From JAEUMD01 sp036768475 (GTDB lineage Bacteria; Pseudomonadota; Alphaproteobacteria; Rhizobiales; Hyphomicrobiaceae): a DNA stretch of 64,000 bases. The DNA is taken from assembly GCA_036768475.1 (NCBI GenBank), contig DAIPMW010000007.1, positions 98,945 through 162,944 of the forward strand. Direction: 5' to 3'. The translations under genes were made by a program, and so were the position numbers. The notes under the pieces are model-generated. The model was not told the origin of the DNA, ran no database searches, and worked only from the letters and a program-made list of their open reading frames with translations. This document shows, piece after piece, positions 43,648 to 52,641 of the stretch. How positions within the stretch are numbered: position 1 is the stretch's first letter; each line of letters begins with the position of its first letter.

Positions 43648-44838
43648 TCACGACGATTTCTTGAACGGGCCGGCTGCCGTCAGATCGGCGTTGATCTCGG
43701 CAATTGCCTCGCGCTCGTGATCGAGATAGTGCGCAACGGCGCGGCGCAATCCCGGATCGGCGATCCAATGGGCCGAATAGGTGGCGACGGGCTGGTAGCC
43801 CCGCGCGAGCTTGTGCTCGCCCTGTGCGCCGGCTTCAACGCGCGCCAGTCCACGGGCGATGGCAACGTCGATGGCCTGATAATAGCACAACTCGAAATGC
43901 AGGAACGGGCGGTGCACGTTGGCGCCCCAGTAGCGGCCATAGAGGCAATCACCACCAATCATGTTGAGTGCGCCGGCAATCGGGCGGCCGTCGGCTTCTG
44001 CAAAGATCAGCAGGCAATGCTCGCTCATGGTCTCGCCCAGTAACGAGAAAAACGCGCGGTTGAGATAAGGACGGCCCCATTTGCGCGAACCGGTGTCCAT
44101 GTAGAAGGCGAAAAACGCGTCCCAGTCGGCCTCGCTGATCTCGGCGCCGACGACGTGGCGGATCGTGAGGCCGGCTTGAGCCTCCGCGCGCTCCTTGCGG
44201 ATATGCTTGCGCTTGCGCGAGGTGAGCCCGGCAAGGAAATCGTCGAACGTTGCGTAGCCGAGGTTCGTGAAATGGAACTGCTGGCCGGTCCGCATGAGAA
44301 AGCCCATCTGGCCGAGGCTTTGCCAGGACGGCTCATCGAGGAACGTGATGTGAAGCGAAGAGGCGTCCAAACGATCCGCAACATTGCAGGCCGTTTGGGC
44401 GAGTGTTGCGAAATTGCGCTGGCGATCGTCCGGGCGGACGAGAAGGCGTGGTCCGGGAACGGGCGTGAAGGGAACGGCGCATTGCAGCTTGGGATAATAG
44501 CGCCCGCCCGCCCGCTGATATGCGTCCGCCCACGCGTGATCGAAAACGTATTCGCCCTGGCTGTGCGTCTTCAGATAGAGTGGCATCAGGCCGGCAATGC
44601 CATTGGCGTCTTCGATGACGAGATGACGCGGATACCAGCCGGTGTCTTGGCCGACCGAGCCGGAGTCTTCCAGCGCCTTGAAGAATGCATGGGCGAGGAA
44701 GGGATTGAAGGTCTCGGCATGCGGATTGGCGAGGAGGTCCCACGTTGCAGCGTCGATTTCGCTGATCCTGCCGACGATGCGGGCCCTCGCTCCTAAACGA
44801 TCGTCGGGGGCGGGCGTTACGGGATCGCTCACGCTCAT
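43648..44838 (-). CDS. GNAT-superfamily protein, DUF482 / peptidoglycan-related
   Basis: A 396-residue protein of the DUF482 group, related to FemAB-type acyltransferases. It has LMPLYLKTHSQGEYVFDHAWADAY, LTSRKRKHIRKERAEA, KWGRPYLNRAFF and the C-terminal GEHKLARGYQPVATYSAHW, which are hallmark stretches of the group. The ATG at 44838 has GGAG five bases ahead. These proteins are suspected to act on cell-wall peptides, but the reaction is unproven. Confidence 0.88.
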   Translation of the reverse strand: MSVSDPVTPAPDDRLGARARIVGRISEIDAATWDLLANPHAETFNPFLAHAFFKALEDSGSVGQDTGWYPRHLVIEDANGIAGLMPLYLKTHSQGEYVFDHAWADAYQRAGGRYYPKLQCAVPFTPVPGPRLLVRPDDRQRNFATLAQTACNVADRLDASSLHITFLDEPSWQSLGQMGFLMRTGQQFHFTNLGYATFDDFLAGLTSRKRKHIRKERAEAQAGLTIRHVVGAEISEADWDAFFAFYMDTGSRKWGRPYLNRAFFSLLGETMSEHCLLIFAEADGRPIAGALNMIGGDCLYGRYWGANVHRPFLHFELCYYQAIDVAIARGLARVEAGAQGEHKLARGYQPVATYSAHWIADPGLRRAVAHYLDHEREAIAEINADLTAAGPFKKSS

Positions 44839-44888
44839 CACAGCTCCGGTTCGACTTGGCGTGTGCGTGGCATCGCCGGTGGTTGGTC

Positions 44889-45656
44889 TCACGCCAGGAA
44901 GCCTTCGAAAATCGGTGCATCGGCGAACTGCTTGGCGGTACGCATCTCGGCATCGTTGCGCACCGTCCATGTCAACAGTGGCAGGCGCTGCACCTCGCGG
45001 ACGTAGCGCGTCACGGGGGTCGGCAATGCCTTCACGTCGTACGCATAGAAGCTGGGTTCTGCCGGGCCGGATTCAAGAAGGTGGGTCAGCCGCTCGGCGC
45101 GGTCACGCGTGAGGATATGACCCCACCAGTGGTCAGCGTCGGTGGCCGCCAGATAGTTGCCCGAGACGATGCCGCGCGGAATTGCGGGCGCCAGCTCCTT
45201 GAGAGCGGTCATCACGGCAGGGTCGAAGGACATGAGCGCGATCGGGCCTTTGTGTTCGCTGGCGAGGCGGGCGACCTCGGTCAGGAACTCGCTGTCGGGC
45301 GCGCGCCATTCGCTTTTGACCTCGACCAGCAGCGGCACGTTGTGGCCGGCGAGCGCCAGGAGATCGGCAAAGGTCGGAATGCGCTCGCCAGGAGCCGCGC
45401 GGAACTTCAGCCCGGCCAGATCGGCGCCGGCGAGATGGGTCACGGGGCCGGAGCCGGCGACCAGCCGGTCAATGTCGGCATCGTGAAAGACGACCGGCAG
45501 TCCGTGGCGGGCCGGGCGGATGTCGCATTCAATGCCATAGCCCTTTTCGCGGGCGGCGCGAAACGCCGGCATCGTGTTTTCGATTGCGCCGCGGCCCACG
45601 GACCCATGCAGCCCCCGATGTGCGATAGGCTTCCTGAATTGCTCAAGCTTGTGCAT
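44889..45656 (-). CDS. Glycerophosphodiester phosphodiesterase
   Basis: A 255-residue GDPD with the catalytic histidine in IAHRGLHG, the metal residues ENTMPAF and IECDIRPARHG, and the second catalytic His in VVFHDADIDRL. It hydrolyses glycerophosphodiesters from lipids. No leader peptide is seen, so it is cytosolic. The ATG at 45656 (MHKLEQF) is used; a start five codons earlier is less likely. It is upstream of the GNAT gene on the minus strand with a 50-base gap. Confidence 0.9.
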   Translation of the reverse strand: MHKLEQFRKPIAHRGLHGSVGRGAIENTMPAFRAAREKGYGIECDIRPARHGLPVVFHDADIDRLVAGSGPVTHLAGADLAGLKFRAAPGERIPTFADLLALAGHNVPLLVEVKSEWRAPDSEFLTEVARLASEHKGPIALMSFDPAVMTALKELAPAIPRGIVSGNYLAATDADHWWGHILTRDRAERLTHLLESGPAEPSFYAYDVKALPTPVTRYVREVQRLPLLTWTVRNDAEMRTAKQFADAPIFEGFLA

Positions 45657-45713
45657 CGGTGCGCGTATCATGGAAAGTATGCTGCATTGGCTGGCGGTGT
45701 GGGACTCCGGGCG

Positions 45714-46181
45714 TCAGGTCTTGATGCGGATGATAGCGTCGATCTCCACGGCGCATCCGCCCGGCAGCGCGGCAACCCCAACCGCCACCCGGGTGTGGCG
45801 TCCGGCATCGCCCAGAACATCGACCAGCAGGTCGGAGGCGCCGTTGATGACGGCAGGCTGGTCGCCGGCGTCGGGCGCTGAGGCGACGTAGCCGGTGATC
45901 CGCATGACCTGGGCTATGCGATCCAGGCTGCCCAACGCAGCGTTGGCCTGGGCCAGGATGTTGAGGGCGCAGCAGCGCGCAGCTCTCTGGCCATCCGCAA
46001 TGGCGAGATCCGCGCCGAGGCGACCCTTCAGGACGTTGCCATCGGGTGCCTTGGAGATCTGGCCTGATACGAAAAGCAGGTCGCCGGCGATCAGATATGG
46101 TACGTAATTCGCCACTGGGGCGGGCGCATCGGGAAGTGCCAAGCCCAGTTCTTTCAGGCGTTCAGCGATTGTTTGGCTCAT
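45714..46181 (-). CDS. RidA-family protein
   Basis: A 155-residue protein of the RidA/YjgF superfamily, in the longer branch with MSQTIAERLKELGL at the N-terminus, FVSGQISKAPDG and ADGQRAARCCALNILAQA. Canonical RidA removes reactive enamines; the catalytic Arg of that group is not clearly conserved here, so the reaction is uncertain. The ATG at 46181 follows AGAGGGA. The longer frame upstream has no homology. Confidence 0.9.
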   Translation of the reverse strand: MSQTIAERLKELGLALPDAPAPVANYVPYLIAGDLLFVSGQISKAPDGNVLKGRLGADLAIADGQRAARCCALNILAQANAALGSLDRIAQVMRITGYVASAPDAGDQPAVINGASDLLVDVLGDAGRHTRVAVGVAALPGGCAVEIDAIIRIKT

Positions 46182-46600
46182 GGTTATTGTCCCTCTGATG
46201 CCTGTTGGCAGTGCTGTTCCAGCAGCTCGGTTTGGACCGGTACGGAAGGTTATCATCCGTCGACAGTCAAAATCCAACGATGTGCTTGGCTGGCTCCATT
46301 CATAATCATGACGCGGTTCACGGTCCACCTGCGGCGATGATGGTCGCCAATCTGTCCTGGTCACTGTTCGACGGAGCGAAAAGGTCGTTCTTGGGCGTAT
46401 TCGCAGACCAATCAGGGCCTGCAATGGTCGCCGGCGGAAATTCGGTCAGCATCCGCCTTGCAATGGTGTGCGCCAGGACCACAGATCGGGCTAGGCAATT
46501 GGCCGGTGGCGGCATAGGTTCACGCCGCGCTCCCGCCTCGATCTCATGTGCGGTATCGCATCCACAGGACCGGTGAGTCCGGCGTCTCTAGGGAGTTGAC
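46182..46600. other. Gap upstream of eipB
   Basis: These 419 bases hold the divergent promoters for ridA-like and eipB. No gene is supported. Two overlapping open frames lack ribosome sites and family features. The eipB ATG is preceded by TAGGGAGTTGAC. Confidence 0.45.
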
Positions 46601-47506
46601 ATGAGCTATACGAGCGGCTTTGCGGGGGCCTTGGCGGTCACGGTTGCTGCAGTATTGGGTGCTGTACCCTGGTCGGTGGCAAACGCGGGCGCACCGGGTG
46701 GCCTCATTCAGTTCGCGCCGCACAGGGCGGTCTACGAGATTACGTTGGAACGCGCGGCCGCGGGCTCGGGTGTGGTGGAGCTGGCGGGGCGGATGGTCTA
46801 TGAGCTCAACGGAAGCCGCTGCGAAGGCTACACGCAGAACATGCGCTTTGTGACGCGGATCGTGTCACAGGACGGATCGGAGCAGCTCAACGACCTGCGG
46901 ACATCGAGCTGGGAAGACGGCGAGGGCAAGCGCCTGCGATTCAACTCCGAGCAGTACCGCGATGCAAAACTTGTCGAGACGACGACAGGCGATGCACAGC
47001 GCGTGGCGGCGGACGGACCGATCACAGTGAATGTGACGCGCCCGGGTATGCAGAAGCTGGAAATCGATGCGGTGAACCTGTTTCCGATGCAGCATTCGAC
47101 GGCGTTGCTGAAGGCCGCCGAGAAGGGACAGCGTCAGTTCGCGACAGGGCTCTACGACGGGTCGGAGAAAGGTCAGAAAGTCTATCAGACCAGTGCGTGG
47201 ATAGGTGCGCGGCTCGCCGCCGGCAAAATCGAAGGATTGCCTGCAGGGCTCGAGAAGCAGCCGTCGTGGCCGGTATCGATTGCCTATTTCGATCCCGGCA
47301 GTGAGAACAAGGATGCGTTGCCCGCCTATGAGCTTTCATTCCATATTTTCGTCAACGGCGTGTCGACGGATATGACCATCGACTACGGTGACTTCGCGGT
47401 GCATGGCCGGCTCAAGGAACTGACGTATTATACGCAGACCGACTGCGGCAATGGCGGTGGCAGGGCGGGCGCAGGCGGCGCGAACCAGGGTCGCGCCAAG
47501 CATTGA
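46601..47506 (+). CDS. eipB: Cell envelope integrity protein EipB
   Basis: EipB (DUF1849) is a periplasmic beta-spiral protein needed for envelope stability in Brucella. The 301-residue product has a signal peptide (residues 1-30), HRAVYEITLE and MVYELNGSRCEGYTQNMRF, and the two cysteines that form the conserved disulfide, Cys74 and Cys282 (near the end in TDCGNG). The C-terminal tail is Gly and Ala rich. AGGGAG precedes the ATG. It converges on the ROK kinase with nine bases between. Confidence 0.93.
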   Translation: MSYTSGFAGALAVTVAAVLGAVPWSVANAGAPGGLIQFAPHRAVYEITLERAAAGSGVVELAGRMVYELNGSRCEGYTQNMRFVTRIVSQDGSEQLNDLRTSSWEDGEGKRLRFNSEQYRDAKLVETTTGDAQRVAADGPITVNVTRPGMQKLEIDAVNLFPMQHSTALLKAAEKGQRQFATGLYDGSEKGQKVYQTSAWIGARLAAGKIEGLPAGLEKQPSWPVSIAYFDPGSENKDALPAYELSFHIFVNGVSTDMTIDYGDFAVHGRLKELTYYTQTDCGNGGGRAGAGGANQGRAKH

Positions 47507-47515
47507 GGCACGATT

Positions 47516-48490
47516 TCACCGCAGCGGAGGCTGGCGCCACAGGCGCGCTGCACCGCGTGCACCGCTGGCATCGCCGTGGGCTGGCGGACGGATTGTAACG
47601 ATGCGCTCATCGGCGAAGACGTAAGGTGCGATGAGGCGCGGCACGTCATCGTACAGGTGGGCGAGTTGCGACAGCCCGCCTCCGAGCACAATCACATCGG
47701 GGTCGAGCAGATTGACGACGTGCGCAAGGCCGCGGGCCAGCCGGCTCGCGTGGCGCTGAAGTGTGGCGCGTGCGGCGCGAATGCGCGGGCTTTCGCCGTC
47801 CTCATGTGCCAGGGCGGCGATCTCTTCGACGGAGAGGTGCTCGCCGCTCTCGCGGCCGTGGTCGGCGGCAAGGCCGGGCCCTGAAATCCATGTTTCGAGG
47901 CAGCCGGCGCGCCCGCACCAGCAACTCGGACCGGGGCTCTCAGCCGCTTCGGGCCAGGGCAGCGGGTTGTGGCCCCATTCTCCGCCGATACCACGCGGGC
48001 CATCAACGAGGCGACCAGCGTGGACGATGCCGCCGCCGCATCCGGTACCCAAAATCACGCCGAACAGCACGTTGGCGCCCATGCCGGCGCCATCCTCGGC
48101 TTCGGATAGCGCGAAGCAGTTGGCGTCATTGGCAACCCGGAGCGGGCGTGCGAGTGCGGTCACAAGGTCGCGCGCAAGAGGCTTACCGTTGAGCCAGGTC
48201 GAATTCGCATTCTGGACGAGCCCCGATGACGGCGAGATCGAGCCGGGCATGCCCATGCCGACGAACGCCGGTCTGGCCAGGCCCGCCTCGTGCTCGATTG
48301 CGGCAACCAGGGCTGCGAGCGTCCGCACTGTTTCGCGGTAATCGTCGCGGGGGGTTGCAAGGCGACGCTTGGCAATGGTCCGTCCGCCCGGATCCAGGGC
48401 GATCGCCTCGATCTTGGTGCCGCCCAGGTCGAGACCGATGGTCGGCGCATCGGGCGAGAGATGCAGCTCGGGTTCAGGAGCTGAAGGCAT
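47516..48490 (-). CDS. ROK-family sugar kinase
   Basis: A 324-residue sugar kinase. It has the phosphate loop GLDLGGTKIEAI, the ROK signature GHNPLPWP followed by CWCGRAGCLETW (zinc-binding histidine and cysteines), and VIVLGGGLSQL. ROK members phosphorylate glucose, fructose, mannose or N-acetyl sugars; the specificity cannot be read by eye. The ATG at 48490 is favoured. The role could be in central metabolism or, with anmK, in cell-wall sugar recycling. Confidence 0.9.
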   Translation of the reverse strand: MPSAPEPELHLSPDAPTIGLDLGGTKIEAIALDPGGRTIAKRRLATPRDDYRETVRTLAALVAAIEHEAGLARPAFVGMGMPGSISPSSGLVQNANSTWLNGKPLARDLVTALARPLRVANDANCFALSEAEDGAGMGANVLFGVILGTGCGGGIVHAGRLVDGPRGIGGEWGHNPLPWPEAAESPGPSCWCGRAGCLETWISGPGLAADHGRESGEHLSVEEIAALAHEDGESPRIRAARATLQRHASRLARGLAHVVNLLDPDVIVLGGGLSQLAHLYDDVPRLIAPYVFADERIVTIRPPAHGDASGARGAARLWRQPPLR

Positions 48491-48588
48491 GGCGTTGGGC
48501 CTGTGGTGGCGGCATAGCAATGGATGTGCAACTTTAGCCGGAAGCCTGCACGGATCGGGTGGCTCGCGAGGTCCGAAAGGAGGTCACG

Positions 48589-48885
48589 TCAGATGCTGCG
48601 CTCAGCCGGTGGTCCTGTGAGGACCAAATGCGCTGCGGTGATCGTTTCAGGGCTCACGCCGGCGTCGGCAGCGAACACCATCAGCAGCGTTTCATCCTGC
48701 ATCAGATGGTCAAGCACGCCGGCCAGCATATGGGGTTCGCGGGCCTGTGCGCGTAACGCATCAGGACCGATTCCCGTCAGTGCCAGAAAGTGGCCCAGGC
48801 GCTCGCCGTCCCCTGCCAGAAAAGCCAATGCTCTCAAGGCGATGGTCTCGGCGGAGTCGCGCGCGGCGTCGGATCGCAGGCTCAT
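48589..48885 (-). CDS. DUF3572 family protein
   Basis: A 98-residue helical protein with AETIALRALAFLAGDGERLGHFLALTGIGP and MLAGVLDHLMQDETLL, matching the DUF3572 family restricted to alphaproteobacteria. It is usually found next to divK, as here, on the opposite strand. No enzymatic motif is visible. The gene context hints at cell-cycle linkage, but nothing direct supports it. Confidence 0.85.
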   Translation of the reverse strand: MSLRSDAARDSAETIALRALAFLAGDGERLGHFLALTGIGPDALRAQAREPHMLAGVLDHLMQDETLLMVFAADAGVSPETITAAHLVLTGPPAERSI

Positions 48886-48927
48886 TTTAACTTTCCCATG
48901 CAGAAATCTGGCGATTCATGCCAGGGC

Positions 48928-48942
48928 TTAAACTGTTGGTTA
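48928..48942. promoter_or_regulatory. Weak CtrA-like site before divK
   Basis: TTAA, seven bases, then GTTA is a near match to the CtrA box TTAA-N7-TTAA in the divergent gap of DUF3572 and divK. Two GANTC methylation sites (48911 and 48981 area) are also here. The match is imperfect. Confidence 0.25.
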
Positions 48943-49069
48943 CAGCTCGGACCGCAAAGTGGGCTGATCCATATTGCATGAGAATCGGTGCAAAACAGCT
49001 GAGGCTCAAGGCAAAAACCGCCGTGTCATGATGCAGGCTGACCGATCGATGACGTACCAAGAGACGACC

Positions 49070-49474
49070 ATGCCGGCCGATCATCGCAGGGGGGTTGGAG
49101 CACGTGCCAAGACCATCCTGATCGTCGAGGATAATGAGCTCAACATGAAGCTCTTCCACGACCTTCTGGATGTGAATGGGTATGCCACCGTGCAGACCCG
49201 TAATGGTCTGGAGGTGCTTGATCTGGCACGCGCGCATCGGCCCGATCTGATCTTGATGGACATCCAGCTTCCGGAGGTCTCGGGCCTCGATGTCACTCGC
49301 TGGTTGAAAGAGGATGCTCTGCTCGCCCGAATCCCGGTAGTCGCAGTAACAGCGTTCGCGATGAAGGGTGACGAGGAACGCATCCGTTCCGGGGGGTGCG
49401 AGGCCTATATCTCCAAACCAATATCGGTTGTCACGTTCCTGGAGACCGTGCGCCGTTTCATTGGCGATGCGTGA
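49070..49474 (+). CDS. divK: DivK, single-domain response regulator
   Basis: DivK relays phosphate in the alphaproteobacterial cell-cycle and polarity network. The 134-residue receiver has VEDNELNMKLFHDLLD, the phospho-acceptor Asp64 in LILMDIQLPEVSG, and YISKPIS with the conserved Lys. The ATG at 49070 is chosen by family start and spacing; earlier ATGs at 49028-49049 are possible. It is followed by pleD after 32 bases, as is common. Confidence 0.94.
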   Translation: MPADHRRGVGARAKTILIVEDNELNMKLFHDLLDVNGYATVQTRNGLEVLDLARAHRPDLILMDIQLPEVSGLDVTRWLKEDALLARIPVVAVTAFAMKGDEERIRSGGCEAYISKPISVVTFLETVRRFIGDA

Positions 49475-49506
49475 CTGCCTATACCTTGAGAAATCAGGCG
49501 TAATAC

Positions 49507-50874
49507 ATGACTGCCCGTGTCCTTGTCGTGGATGACATCCTGGCCAACGTGAAGCTGCTCGAGGCGCGGCTTACGGCTGAGTATTTCGAAGTGTTGTCAG
49601 CTTTCAGCGGTCAAGAGGCACTCGACGTGCTTGCGCGAGAGCGCATCGACGTCGTGCTGCTCGATGTGATGATGCCGGGCATGGACGGCTTCGAAGTCTG
49701 CGGCAAGATAAAATCCGATCCAAGAACGCACCACATCCCAGTGATTATGGTGACGGCTCTCGATCAGCCGTCCGACAGGATCCAGGGCCTGGAGAGCGGT
49801 GCCGACGATTTCCTGACCAAGCCGGTCGATGACATCGCTCTGGTGACGCGCGTCAAGAATCTTGCCCGCCTGAAGATGCTCAATGACGAGATGCTGATGC
49901 GCATCTCGACCAGCAAGCAGTTGGGCCTTGCCGCCGACGACTCGTTCGAGAAGGCGTTGACGGGCCGTTCGGGCCGCGTACTCGTCGTGGAAGATCACCC
50001 ACGCTCAGGTGCGCGGCTGCTTGAGCCTTTGTCGGAGCTGCACGACACGTTCCTCGAGGTCGATCCGCAGCGCGCGCTGAAGATGCTGACGGATTACGAA
50101 TTCGACGTTGCCATCATCAGTCTCAGTCTAGCGAAGTCGGATGGCCTGCGGTTGTGCTCGCAGTTGCGCTCGGTGGAGCAGACGCGACATCTGCCATTGA
50201 TCATCCTGGTGGAACCCGGCGAGGACGCGCGCCTATTGCGCGGGCTCGACATGGGCATCAACGACTACTTGATCCGACCGATCGAAAAGCATGAGCTGCT
50301 GGCGCGGGTTCGTACGCAGATCAAGCGCAAACGGCATTCCGACTTCCTGCGCAACCGCATCGAGGAATCGGTCGAGCAGGCCGTGACAGATGCTCTGACG
50401 CGGCTGCACAATCGCCGTTACATGGAGCAGCATCTCGATACGCTGGTACGCGAATCCAAGCGCGAAGGGCGCAGCCTTTCCATGCTTGTGGCCGACATCG
50501 ATTTCTTCAAGCACGTCAACGATAGCTATGGGCACGACGCAGGCGACGCGGTGCTGCGCGAGTTCGCCAACCGCATACGCCGCAATACGCGCGGTATAGA
50601 CTTGGCGTGCAGGCTCGGTGGCGAGGAATTCGTGATCATCATGCCCGACACGGAAAGCGGCCGGGCCTATCAGATCGGAGAGCGGTTGAGGGCGTGCATC
50701 GCCGCTGAGCCATTCATCATCAGTGCCGAGCACGCGATCCGGGTGACCGTCAGTATCGGCCTGGCGACGCTGGAAGGCGCCAACGATACCTGGCAATCGC
50801 TGTACAGGCGCGCAGACCAAGCGCTCTATGGCTCCAAGCAGTCCGGTCGAAACCGCGTTTCGAGCGTGGCCTGA
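49507..50874 (+). CDS. pleD: PleD, response regulator diguanylate cyclase
   Basis: PleD makes cyclic di-GMP and controls cell-pole development. The 455-residue protein has a receiver (Asp53), a second, degenerate receiver and a GGDEF domain with the active GGEEF motif (371-375) and an inhibitory site RGID (362-365) five residues upstream, so product feedback is expected. It is linked to divK. The following gap is unusually AT rich. Confidence 0.95.
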   Translation: MTARVLVVDDILANVKLLEARLTAEYFEVLSAFSGQEALDVLARERIDVVLLDVMMPGMDGFEVCGKIKSDPRTHHIPVIMVTALDQPSDRIQGLESGADDFLTKPVDDIALVTRVKNLARLKMLNDEMLMRISTSKQLGLAADDSFEKALTGRSGRVLVVEDHPRSGARLLEPLSELHDTFLEVDPQRALKMLTDYEFDVAIISLSLAKSDGLRLCSQLRSVEQTRHLPLIILVEPGEDARLLRGLDMGINDYLIRPIEKHELLARVRTQIKRKRHSDFLRNRIEESVEQAVTDALTRLHNRRYMEQHLDTLVRESKREGRSLSMLVADIDFFKHVNDSYGHDAGDAVLREFANRIRRNTRGIDLACRLGGEEFVIIMPDTESGRAYQIGERLRACIAAEPFIISAEHAIRVTVSIGLATLEGANDTWQSLYRRADQALYGSKQSGRNRVSSVA

Positions 50875-51606
50875 ATTCGTTTACGGATAATCTCTATATT
50901 ATGGATTACTATCCAATAATCTGTTTTCACACAGATTTTTGGAAGGCGAATTTTATCGGCAAGTTGACCATTGCGCTAGGAATCTGAATTCCCAAGCGAG
51001 TGGAGTTTGCTCAGCGGTTCCGTTAAACCTTCAATGAAAAAGTGAGGCGGTAACAGCGATGAAAATCAAGCTCAACTTGCACTTGGCCAGATGATCTGCC
51101 AATTTGCCCCGGGTACAGTTGCGATCAAGACTTTGGACCGATGGGGGCTTTCCACACTGGAAACACAATCCCAGAGGACAAGCAGATCTATTCGAGTTCC
51201 CGCCAACCGGGTTCGCCGCATCTCCTGGTCTAGCGGGAAAGTCGTGATTGATACGGCAGCAGTTGGAGTAGCCTCCTCAACAGAGCTGCATTCCGTATCA
51301 ATTGCGAGACCCTGCGGGTAGTCAACGCCCTCTTTGACTGGCTGCTGGGAAAGGCCAGGAACTGTAGACATCTCGGATTCATACCCCGCTGCCGAGGCGT
51401 ATTACGGTTCCTGGCCGCAAATAATTCCAAGAAGCTAAACAACGTCCAACCGCGCCGGTTTTCTCAAAACCAGCCGGGTTGCCGTGCCGTCGATGATATT
51501 GTTTTGCGTCTCAGGCAACCGTCCGCGAACCGCGGACCGGCGCTCGAACGCCATCTCCAGAGCGCGTGCCAAACGGCTCGGCGCTCTGAAAATTCCCAAA
51601 CATCAA
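50875..51606. other. AT-rich 732-base gap between pleD and rpmG
   Basis: No convincing gene is seen; the first 200 bases are AT-rich compared with the window. It contains the hairpin at 51447-51481. A minus-strand frame at 51072-51371 encodes 99 residues but has no good ribosome site and no recognised family. The rpmG operon ends at 51607 on the minus strand, so the hairpin could stop it. Confidence 0.4.
51447..51481. repeat. Long imperfect hairpin downstream of rpmG
   Basis: Sixteen bases (CAACCGCGCCGGTTTT) and their near-complement (AAAACCAGCCGGGTTG) flank a CTC loop, with 13 of 16 pairs plain. It lies 126 bases beyond the rpmG stop on the minus strand and may be a terminator for the minus-strand operon or a small structured RNA. 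Confidence 0.5.
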
Positions 51607-51774
51607 TTACTTGATCTTGGTTTCCTTGAACTCGACGTGCTTGCGCACGACGGGATCATATTTCTTCATCACCAGTTTTTCGGTCGTATTGCGGGGGTTC
51701 TTCTTGGTGACATAGAAGAAGCCGGTGCCGGCGCTCGAGAGAAGCTTGATTTTCTGAACAACAGGCTTGGCCAT
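51607..51774 (-). CDS. rpmG: Ribosomal protein L33
   Basis: A 55-residue ribosomal protein too short for usual gene-length filters. The translation MAKPVVQKIKLLSSAGTGFF, then YVTKKNPRNTTEKL and a final ETKIK, is the standard alphaproteobacterial L33. It lacks the zinc-binding cysteine pairs, so it is the Cys-minus form. It lies at the end of the minus-strand operon, 74 bases after the NUDIX gene. Confidence 0.96.
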   Translation of the reverse strand: MAKPVVQKIKLLSSAGTGFFYVTKKNPRNTTEKLVMKKYDPVVRKHVEFKETKIK

Positions 51775-51848
51775 GATCGCCTTCAATAGCTCGTGCGTTA
51801 GGATTTGCGCCGCAACATACTCTTCGGCGGTCCGCTGTCAAGGGAGCG

Positions 51849-52637
51849 TCAGGTAATCAGATCGCGACGGAACGACCCGTGCTCGAAGCGGTAGTAGGGA
51901 ACCGGGATATTCCGGTCCGGGGCGGCGAGGCGTTCGGCAAGATCCTCGACGATCGCGCGGGTGATGTTGGGCAGGTCGAGATTGCGGATCTCATCCAGAG
52001 TGAACCATCCAAGATCGCGCAATTCATCATCGCGATTGGCTGACGTTTGGGCGAGCGCGGAAGCATCCGCCAGGAAGAATCGCGTGTCATAGCGGCGCGG
52101 ACGTGCCGGCGGGGTGATGGCGCGGGCCAAGAAGGTGAGTCCTGATAACGACGGCATGTAGCCGGTGGCGAGAAACCGCTGCCAGGACTCGTGAGCCGGA
52201 GGCCGCCCAGCCTTTCCAGGCGCTTTCGACGTGCCCGCCGGCGGTCGTGCTCCCAGGATAAGGCCCGCTTCCTCGAACGTTTCCCGGATGGCGGCCAGCG
52301 CCAGGGCACGCGTGCGGGCGATGGAAGGCGTGCCTTTCATCTCGCGAAGCAGGAGGTCCTGGTCGGCGGCCGCCAACTCGGTGAGCGACGGCATGGTGCG
52401 GTCGCCGCGATCCACCCGGCCACCGGGAAAGACGTATTTGTCGGGCAGAAAGACCTGGGTCGGTTGTCGGCGCCCCATCAGGATACGCGGTTCATGCTGG
52501 CTGCGATCGACCAGCACGAGCGTGGCGGCGTCCTTCGGTCTTAAAGTGCGTTGGCGTGCCTTGACGCCCGCCTCGCTGGGGGCCTGCAGGGCTGCGGGTG
52601 AAGAGGCTGCGCCCAGCCGGTTGCGCGGGTCGGCCAT
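51849..52637 (-). CDS. NUDIX hydrolase (NUDT19-like insertion)
   Basis: A 262-residue NUDIX hydrolase. The box is split: GGRVDRGD and then, about 45 residues later, AIRETFEEAGLIL, which contains the REUxEExGU core. This insertion is typical of the NUDT19-like/acyl-CoA diphosphatase group. The C-terminal half is also longer than minimal NUDIX proteins. It starts five bases after the DUF983 stop with AGGGTGAG before the ATG. Specific substrate unknown. Confidence 0.88.
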   Translation of the reverse strand: MADPRNRLGAASSPAALQAPSEAGVKARQRTLRPKDAATLVLVDRSQHEPRILMGRRQPTQVFLPDKYVFPGGRVDRGDRTMPSLTELAAADQDLLLREMKGTPSIARTRALALAAIRETFEEAGLILGARPPAGTSKAPGKAGRPPAHESWQRFLATGYMPSLSGLTFLARAITPPARPRRYDTRFFLADASALAQTSANRDDELRDLGWFTLDEIRNLDLPNITRAIVEDLAERLAAPDRNIPVPYYRFEHGSFRRDLIT

Positions 52638-52641
52638 GGCC

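Noticed and set aside
46205..46576. Plus-strand 123-residue frame upstream of eipB
   Set aside because: No domain and no ribosome site; it occupies the promoter region of eipB.
51072..51371. Minus-strand 99-residue frame after pleD
   Set aside because: No recognisable domain and no good ribosome site; kept only as a possibility in the gap description.
51558..51588. Hairpin CAGAGCGC/GCGCTCTG close to rpmG
   Set aside because: The stem is real, but no T run follows on either strand, so a terminator call is not justified.
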